Assembly: GCA_029564115.1 (NCBI GenBank) | Contig: JAKQQP010000577.1 | Span: forward strand, 1 to 11,159 | Reading direction: 5' to 3' | Length of the DNA: 11,159 bases | Source of the DNA: Candidatus Rifleibacteriota bacterium | Lineage (GTDB): Bacteria > Riflebacteria > Ozemobacteria > Ozemobacterales > Ozemobacteraceae | Part shown: piece after piece, positions 6,148 to 11,159 of the stretch | Layout: each line of letters starts with the position of its first letter | Position numbering within the stretch: position 1 is the stretch's first letter | The notes under the pieces: generated by a model | Database searches by the model: none | Seen by the model: the letters and a program-made list of their open reading frames with translations, nothing else | What the model was told of the DNA's origin: nothing | Translations under genes and position numbers: made by a program

Positions 6148-9100
6148 TTACTTTACCAGCTGAAGCAGAGTTTCATAGTTGTCAATTACGTCGTATTTAA
6201 CCTGATCCGAAGTTATGCCGGCAAAGAACTTGCGGGCGCAGGCTATTTTGCATTGCTCGATGCTTTTTAGCTGCATTGTTGACATTGAGCCCTTGGTTTC
6301 GGCAACAAAGTAAATGTGCTTAACAACACCCTCTTTAAAGGCAATTGCCCAGTCGGGGTTGTAATTGCCAACCGGAGTCGGAATAAAAAAGCCGCGTGGC
6401 AGCTTGGCGTAGACCACGACTTCGCTGCTCGAATCAAGGTCTTCAACAAATTTGCGTTCAACCTTTGAGTCGGTAACCACGTAATCATATATATGCCGTT
6501 GTAAGGGTTGGCCGGCATTTTCAGGCTCCTGCTTGATCTGGGCATCGGTGAAGATATCGAGCTCATAGCTGTCAGCCATTTTGTCGTAAGTCAGATGCTC
6601 AATAATGACTGTTGCCTTCTGCTCATTGATCAACCGGGTAGTCTCTGAAATAAAGTGCTCCGGGTTTGTCTTAAACATTGCAAAGATTGCCACATTCATT
6701 CGGGAAAGAATCTCCGCAACTGTTCGCCTGGTCAGTTCTGTGCCTTCGACAATTTTGCCAATCAGGTCATAACTTACAGTTGAGTGCACCGATCCCCAGT
6801 TTAGCTCTGTCGAGTGATCCTTAACCTTAAAAGATTTTCCTGATTTAACAGCATCAAAATCCAGTTCGTCCTGCTGAATTCCTTCTTCGGTAAGGTATTG
6901 CAGAGGCTTTATTTTCAGCTCAAGCTCAAGAGTCTTGACGCACTTATCTATCAGCTCATTGCTGTCAAAGTGAACACTATAAGCGGCTTTTCGGTTTATT
7001 TTCTGCCAGAGTTCCTTGAATTCTTTCTTGTTAAAATTGTCGTTGCGCGGATTAACCAGGGAAGTTCGGTCGTTTTCAACTGCAGGCAAAGCCTTTTCGC
7101 TGAAGACGCTGTCAATCAGCTCAAATATCTGTTGCTGGTAAGGTTGCAGTTCCTCTGGTAGCGGCGCCAATATCCCTTGTTTTACCGCTTTGTGGTAGCT
7201 CTGGCTGATATGGTCATTGGCATCGGTATAATCATTCTTTACCAGATACCGATAGATCTGTTTCGCCAACGCTGGCGTGATTTCCATGGTTTCGCCATCA
7301 GCAACAATGCACTTGCCGGAAAAATACTTTTCGTCAGCAATTCTTGGCCTGGCCGAGAGAGATGCGCATATATCCTGCTGCAGAGCGGTCACAAAGTCCT
7401 TGTAACTCTCATTGGCAATTACGGTCAGAACATTGGTCTGGTGAACAGTAGCAGGGCTATCCTGTCGCTCTCCAAATTGATTAACAGAAAGACGCAGACC
7501 GCGGCCGACTTCCTGTCGGCGTGAAACGGTGTTGTCACTGTGCTTCAGGGTGCAGATGACAAAGACGTTTGGGTTATCCCAGCCTTCTCTTAGAGCGGAA
7601 TGGGAAAAGATGAATCTTACCGGTTCAGTAAAAGACAACAGTCTTTCTTTATCTTTTAATATAAGGTCGTAGGCATCAACATCGTCAGCTTCTTCTGATT
7701 TTTTTCCGGTTGTCGGGTCAATCATCCGTTTGGTCTTTTTATCAATCGAAAAATAGCCGTTGTGGGTTCTGGTAACCGGAATGCCATTCAAATATTTCAT
7801 ATAATCGGGCTTGTCGAGGAGGCCGAGTTCATTTTTGCAGGCAATATATTCTTCTTCAAAAATTCTGGCGTATTCGCCCTGCTCTTCGGCATTATCAGAA
7901 TAGACACGGTATTTTGCTACTTCATCAATAAAAAACAAGCTGAGAACCTTGATTCCCTGATGAAAAAGCACCTGCTCCTTAGCAAGATGGGCTTTAATGG
8001 CCTCTCTAATCTGAATCCGGCGCAACATGCTTTCATTGACATCGCCGATTGCTTCGCCGGCAATCAGCTCAACGCCATTAGTAAAGCTGACCTTGGCTTC
8101 GTTCGCATTGATCTCTGATATTACATAACCCTTATACTGATCTAAGCCGTCAGCTAGTTCAAAAAGATTATCGCGAACCTTGAGTTTGCGCATTACTCGT
8201 TTAATGCCATTATTTTGCTTTATCTCAATTTCCATTCGAGCTGTTGGGTTTTTCTGTGAGACTTCGATTGATTCGAGAAAAAGATAGGCATTGGCACCGC
8301 TCAGGCCCTTGACTGAAATGCCGCGCACTGAAATCTTCTTTACCAGTTTCTGGTTATAGGCATCGAGGGCATCTAACCTGAAAATTTTGTTATGTCTGGT
8401 TTTGTGAGTGGCAGAATAGCGCAGAATCATCAGTGGTGCAAATTCTTTGAGTGAATCGAGGGTTTTATCCCCTTCCATTTTCTGAGGCTCATCAAGAATC
8501 ATTATTGGGCGATTCGCTTTGATAACATCAATCGGCCGCCGGCTCTGAAAATCGTCGAGCTCTTCGTAAATACGTCGATTGTCCTTTCCACGGGCATTAA
8601 AAGCCTGGACATTGATGATCATAACATTGATGTTCGATTCAGAAGAGAAGCTTTCAAGGTTATGGAGTTGCTTGGAATTGTAAATAAAAAACCGTGCGCG
8701 TTTGCCATACATTTCAAGAAAGTGGTCGCCGGTTATTTCGAATGACTTTTTTACACCTTCTCTGATGGCGATGCTCGGAACAACGATTATAAACTTGCTC
8801 CAGCCGAAGCGTTTGTTCATTTCAAAAATGGTTTTGATGTAACAGTAGGTTTTGCCGGTGCCGGTCTCCATTTCGGTATCGAGGTTAATGTCAGAAATTT
8901 TTGTTTTAACAAGCTCTGGCGATTGTTGCAGATTCTGGCGGCGCTGAACTTTTTGAATGTTCTCAAGAATCTGCCGGGGACTGATCACCAGGTCTGAATT
9001 TTTGAACCCCTCGATCTCGGCATTGGCCAGATTTTTGTCTTTGCCTGGATCAATCCGGTAATTTTGCCCCTTCTGGTTTGGTTGACCTTGAAAGCAATCT

Positions 9101-9156
9101 ACTACGGCTTCAACAGCTTTAGTCTGGTATGCCTGTATCTTAAATTTCAGTTTCAT
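6148..9156 (-). CDS. res: Type III restriction enzyme helicase-endonuclease subunit Res
   Basis: A 1002-residue DEAD-type translocase/nuclease that, with Mod, cuts DNA carrying unmethylated sites in head-to-head pairs. Helicase motifs in order: motif I METGTGKT (96-103), motif II DEPQ (222-225), motif III YSAT (247-250), REGWDNPN (523-530) and motif [13 protein letters not shown] (546-556). The C-terminal PD-(D/E)xK nuclease is intact: Pro934-Asp935, then ETK (Glu953, Lys955). Length is normal for type III Res. ATG 9154-9156 overlaps the stop of the DUF4276 gene by ATGA, and GAGGA at 9163-9167 is a good ribosome site. Its partner mod lies at the far end of the same operon, with two genes between. 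It converges on terS, with a 60-base gap in which I see no clear terminator. It is likely functional because no motif is damaged. Confidence 0.95.
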   Translation of the reverse strand: MKLKFKIQAYQTKAVEAVVDCFQGQPNQKGQNYRIDPGKDKNLANAEIEGFKNSDLVISPRQILENIQKVQRRQNLQQSPELVKTKISDINLDTEMETGTGKTYCYIKTIFEMNKRFGWSKFIIVVPSIAIREGVKKSFEITGDHFLEMYGKRARFFIYNSKQLHNLESFSSESNINVMIINVQAFNARGKDNRRIYEELDDFQSRRPIDVIKANRPIMILDEPQKMEGDKTLDSLKEFAPLMILRYSATHKTRHNKIFRLDALDAYNQKLVKKISVRGISVKGLSGANAYLFLESIEVSQKNPTARMEIEIKQNNGIKRVMRKLKVRDNLFELADGLDQYKGYVISEINANEAKVSFTNGVELIAGEAIGDVNESMLRRIQIREAIKAHLAKEQVLFHQGIKVLSLFFIDEVAKYRVYSDNAEEQGEYARIFEEEYIACKNELGLLDKPDYMKYLNGIPVTRTHNGYFSIDKKTKRMIDPTTGKKSEEADDVDAYDLILKDKERLLSFTEPVRFIFSHSALREGWDNPNVFVICTLKHSDNTVSRRQEVGRGLRLSVNQFGERQDSPATVHQTNVLTVIANESYKDFVTALQQDICASLSARPRIADEKYFSGKCIVADGETMEITPALAKQIYRYLVKNDYTDANDHISQSYHKAVKQGILAPLPEELQPYQQQIFELIDSVFSEKALPAVENDRTSLVNPRNDNFNKKEFKELWQKINRKAAYSVHFDSNELIDKCVKTLELELKIKPLQYLTEEGIQQDELDFDAVKSGKSFKVKDHSTELNWGSVHSTVSYDLIGKIVEGTELTRRTVAEILSRMNVAIFAMFKTNPEHFISETTRLINEQKATVIIEHLTYDKMADSYELDIFTDAQIKQEPENAGQPLQRHIYDYVVTDSKVERKFVEDLDSSSEVVVYAKLPRGFFIPTPVGNYNPDWAIAFKEGVVKHIYFVAETKGSMSTMQLKSIEQCKIACARKFFAGITSDQVKYDVIDNYETLLQLVK

Positions 9157-9722
9157 TGTTGTTCCTCGATCAGTTTCTTGATGCCGCTCAATAAAACATT
9201 GAAGCTGTGTGACCTGTTAGCGCCGTCGAGTTTTAAAAAACTTGCTATGGCACGAGAACCAGAGATCTTTTGATACTTGCTCTTGGTTAATTTTTTTAGC
9301 ACCTGGGCGGCGTTTGCTATAGAGTCTGGTTCGCGAAATCTACTTTTGCCCTGCATGCTTGATAAACCTCGCAGCCCGATTCCTTGTTCAACGGCCTCTA
9401 GATCACCCAAATAAAAGCTTTCAAGTTCATGACAGGCAATTCTGATAACCGCTTTGTCAATTTTGCCAGCGGCTACAACTTTGTGTTTAAGACTCTGTTT
9501 AATTGTCAGGCAATCACTGCTGTCTTGATCCCGCATGACCAGAAACACTGAGTCTGGTGCGTTCCAGTGTTTTAGCTTCTTTTCCAACTGCTTATCCATA
9601 TCCTGTTTGCCTTCAAAGACTATGTATCGGGTCTGGACTTCCGCTGGCAATATTGACCTGCAGACAACTTTTAACATTGCTTCCGCAGACGGTTCCTCAA
9701 GCAGGCAGACAAGTTGTTTCAT
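9153..9722 (-). CDS. DUF4276 TOPRIM-like protein, probable nuclease partner of the ATPase
   Basis: A 189-residue protein of the DUF4276 family. Family features are [11 protein letters not shown] (7-17), [15 protein letters not shown] (36-50), [13 protein letters not shown] (59-71) and [13 protein letters not shown] (95-107). The early Glu9/Glu10, the Asp65-x-Asp67 pair and the later Glu99/Glu101 are arranged like the acidic metal-binding residues of a TOPRIM fold, so a nuclease role is plausible but inferred. Its start overlaps the ATPase stop (ATGA, 9719-9722) and its stop overlaps the res start (9153-9156), so it is made together with both. DUF4276 genes are commonly found next to AAA ATPases of this type. 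By analogy with PARIS (AriA ATPase plus AriB) and OLD nucleases, the ATPase probably controls this effector. Confidence 0.85.
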   Translation of the reverse strand: MKQLVCLLEEPSAEAMLKVVCRSILPAEVQTRYIVFEGKQDMDKQLEKKLKHWNAPDSVFLVMRDQDSSDCLTIKQSLKHKVVAAGKIDKAVIRIACHELESFYLGDLEAVEQGIGLRGLSSMQGKSRFREPDSIANAAQVLKKLTKSKYQKISGSRAIASFLKLDGANRSHSFNVLLSGIKKLIEEQQ

Positions 9723-10906
9723 ACCGGGTCAACTCCGCCGAAAAAACCCTGTTTCCAGAGATAGCCCATTTTATCGCCATCCGCCATATAAGCGGCAATT
9801 TGCGGGTCATCGGACGCTCGTCTTATAACAGTATAGCCATTTTGTTTTTCGAGCCAGAAAACCTCATCCAGTTCTGTGGCATTAAGAAAGTCAGGCGAAT
9901 GAGTTGAAACAAAAACCTGGCCGCCTCCTAACCCATAAGCTCTAAACTCTTCTGCAAGTTCTGTAAGAAGTCTAGGGTATAGCTGGTTCTCAGGTTCTTC
10001 GACGCAGAGTAATGGGTGAGGCTGCGGGTCGTAAAGCAGTGTTAGATAAGCTAACATTTTGATTGTGCCATCAGAAACATGGCGTGCCAAAAAGGGGTCT
10101 TCAAATGCCCCGTCTTTAAATTTCAATAGAACCCGGCCTTCTTCAGATGTTTTTGATTCAACGGCAGCAATCCCAGGAACTCGGTTCTTTAAAAGACTTA
10201 TTATTTTTTCAAATGTCTCACGATGGTTCTGGTAAAGGTATTGCACTACCAATGATAGATTCTCACCCTCTCTTGAGAGGTGTTCGGCGTAACCAGCTTC
10301 CTGTTCAGGTCTTGCTCTGCTAATATGAAAATCAGAAACATGCCAGTTTTCAATTAAATTGCCAAGGGCAACAACAGCAGGAAATCTTTCAAACTGAGCT
10401 AACCCTTTTATAGCCAAAATATCCGGGGATTTGAGAGTCTGATTTTCGCGTCTCAGCTCCATTGGATTCGTAACGCTATCAAGTTCATTGGTGACAGCAG
10501 TTCCTTTGCCTTCGGCAAAATCAAGAAAATGCCATGGTTGACCGCCTCTGCCTCGCCTATATTTTAGGATTTCTCTTTCTACACAGGCTTTACCATTGTT
10601 TTCGTTTATCTGCAAGAAATAAGTGATGAGCGGACTTTCAGAGGTCTCTCGAAATTTTAATTCGATCTCGATTGGCCCAACACTATTTCGGCTTCTGACT
10701 TCGCTGAAACCACGACTTCCACCAAGCTTCATGAAAGCGGTATTAATGTTGCTGGTTAAGGCATCTTTGAGAAATCCGAAAATGCTGAAAACAGTGCTTT
10801 TACCTGTGCCATTGGCCCCTACAATAACACAGAAGGCAGGAATGTTAGTCATTTCTGCATCTTTAAAGGCCTTGAAGTTTTTCAGACGGATTGATTCAAT
10901 TTTCAT
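9719..10906 (-). CDS. ABC/OLD-like AAA ATPase of a two-gene defence module
   Basis: A 395-residue ATPase of the AAA_21/AAA_15 (SMC/OLD-like) type. The N-terminus MKIESIRLKNFKAFKD is typical, followed by Walker A GANGTGKS (30-37). The C-terminal half carries the ABC-like signature VSDGTIKMLAYL (277-288), Walker B LLCVEEPENQL (299-309) with two catalytic-type glutamates, and the switch histidine in VFVSTHSPDFLN (331-342). No nuclease domain is fused; the next gene supplies a TOPRIM-like protein. I chose the ATG at 10904-10906 because GGAG (10914-10917) lies 7 bases upstream; the GTG two codons earlier would leave only one base. Such ATPases act as phage sensors in PARIS and OLD-type systems, and RloA, a similar ATPase, is encoded inside some type I restriction loci. 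The specific trigger here is unknown. Confidence 0.85.
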   Translation of the reverse strand: MKIESIRLKNFKAFKDAEMTNIPAFCVIVGANGTGKSTVFSIFGFLKDALTSNINTAFMKLGGSRGFSEVRSRNSVGPIEIELKFRETSESPLITYFLQINENNGKACVEREILKYRRGRGGQPWHFLDFAEGKGTAVTNELDSVTNPMELRRENQTLKSPDILAIKGLAQFERFPAVVALGNLIENWHVSDFHISRARPEQEAGYAEHLSREGENLSLVVQYLYQNHRETFEKIISLLKNRVPGIAAVESKTSEEGRVLLKFKDGAFEDPFLARHVSDGTIKMLAYLTLLYDPQPHPLLCVEEPENQLYPRLLTELAEEFRAYGLGGGQVFVSTHSPDFLNATELDEVFWLEKQNGYTVIRRASDDPQIAAYMADGDKMGYLWKQGFFGGVDPV

Positions 10907-10984
10907 GTTCACACTCCCGGCTTTGGGTGCTGATTTTAAAGTTTTGGTTGCATTTCAGCTTAAAAGATAACACAAAATTCTTCC

Positions 10985-11159
10985 TTAGATGGTTTTAACA
11001 TCGGTGTGGGCGCTGATGAGCTTGAAGATCTGTTCGACGTTTATTTTAACGCTGTCATCTTTGAAACCGGCATCTCTGAAGACAACGCGCAAGGGTTTGC
11101 GGGCCGCCAATTCTTTAATGAAATTTTCGTTGATGCTGCCATCATTAACAAAACAGGCA
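10985..11159 (-). CDS. mod: 3' end of type III DNA methyltransferase Mod, partial
   Basis: The last 57 codons of a minus-strand gene that continues beyond the right edge, ending at TAA (10985-10987). The visible residues, including LAARKPLRVVFRDAGFKDD followed by SVKINVEQIFKLIS, are the well conserved C-terminus of type III restriction Mod subunits, which methylate adenine and provide sequence recognition for Res. The catalytic motifs lie outside the window. The next gene, the ATPase, starts 78 bases downstream on the same strand. Because res is the fourth gene of this operon, mod and res are separated by two genes instead of being adjacent as usual. Confidence 0.88.
   Translation of the reverse strand, partial: ACFVNDGSINENFIKELAARKPLRVVFRDAGFKDDSVKINVEQIFKLISAHTDVKTI

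Noticed and set aside
6898..8118. Several plus-strand open frames of 87-118 codons
   Set aside because: They lie antisense inside the intact res gene and show no family features.
10623..10970. Plus-strand 115-codon open frame at the right side
   Set aside because: It is antisense to the N-terminal part of the AAA ATPase, including Walker A, and has no supporting start signal.

Overview
The window looks like an accessory island in a bacterium of moderate GC content. I cannot name the organism from sequence alone. An AlpA-type regulator and a type III restriction system fit a Gram-negative or related host, but that is inference. No rRNA, tRNA, CRISPR array or insertion sequence was recognised.

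Layout: (1) Bases 3-86 are the 3' end of a plus-strand gene, probably the winged-helix tail of an AlbA_2/RecG-like or Fic-type regulator. A non-coding stretch follows, holding a strong intrinsic terminator and a promoter. (2) Bases 444-2460 carry a RhuM-family gene and an AT-rich DUF6387-like gene. (3) Bases 2584-6087 are a compact plus-strand module: AlpA-type regulator, a 57-residue Cys4 zinc-ribbon protein, a phage-type replication initiator, a T7 gp4-like primase-helicase and a small terminase subunit. Inside the initiator gene sit nine tandem 11-bp units, probably the replication origin. The set of regulator, replication genes and terS without large terminase, portal or capsid genes resembles a phage satellite (PICI-like island), although no integrase is visible here. 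(4) Bases 6148-11159 form a convergent minus-strand operon: end of mod (type III methyltransferase), an ABC/OLD-like AAA ATPase, a DUF4276 TOPRIM-like protein, then res (type III helicase-endonuclease).

How it may work: AlpA would switch the island on. The initiator would bind its internal iterons and the primase-helicase would copy the element. TerS would redirect a helper phage's packaging motor to the island DNA. The right-hand operon looks like anti-phage cargo: a type III restriction system with a two-gene ATPase/TOPRIM-like module set between mod and res. Both downstream junctions are 4-base ATGA overlaps, which suggests the four genes are expressed and selected together. That nested arrangement and the 11-bp iteron array are the two most interesting points in the window.
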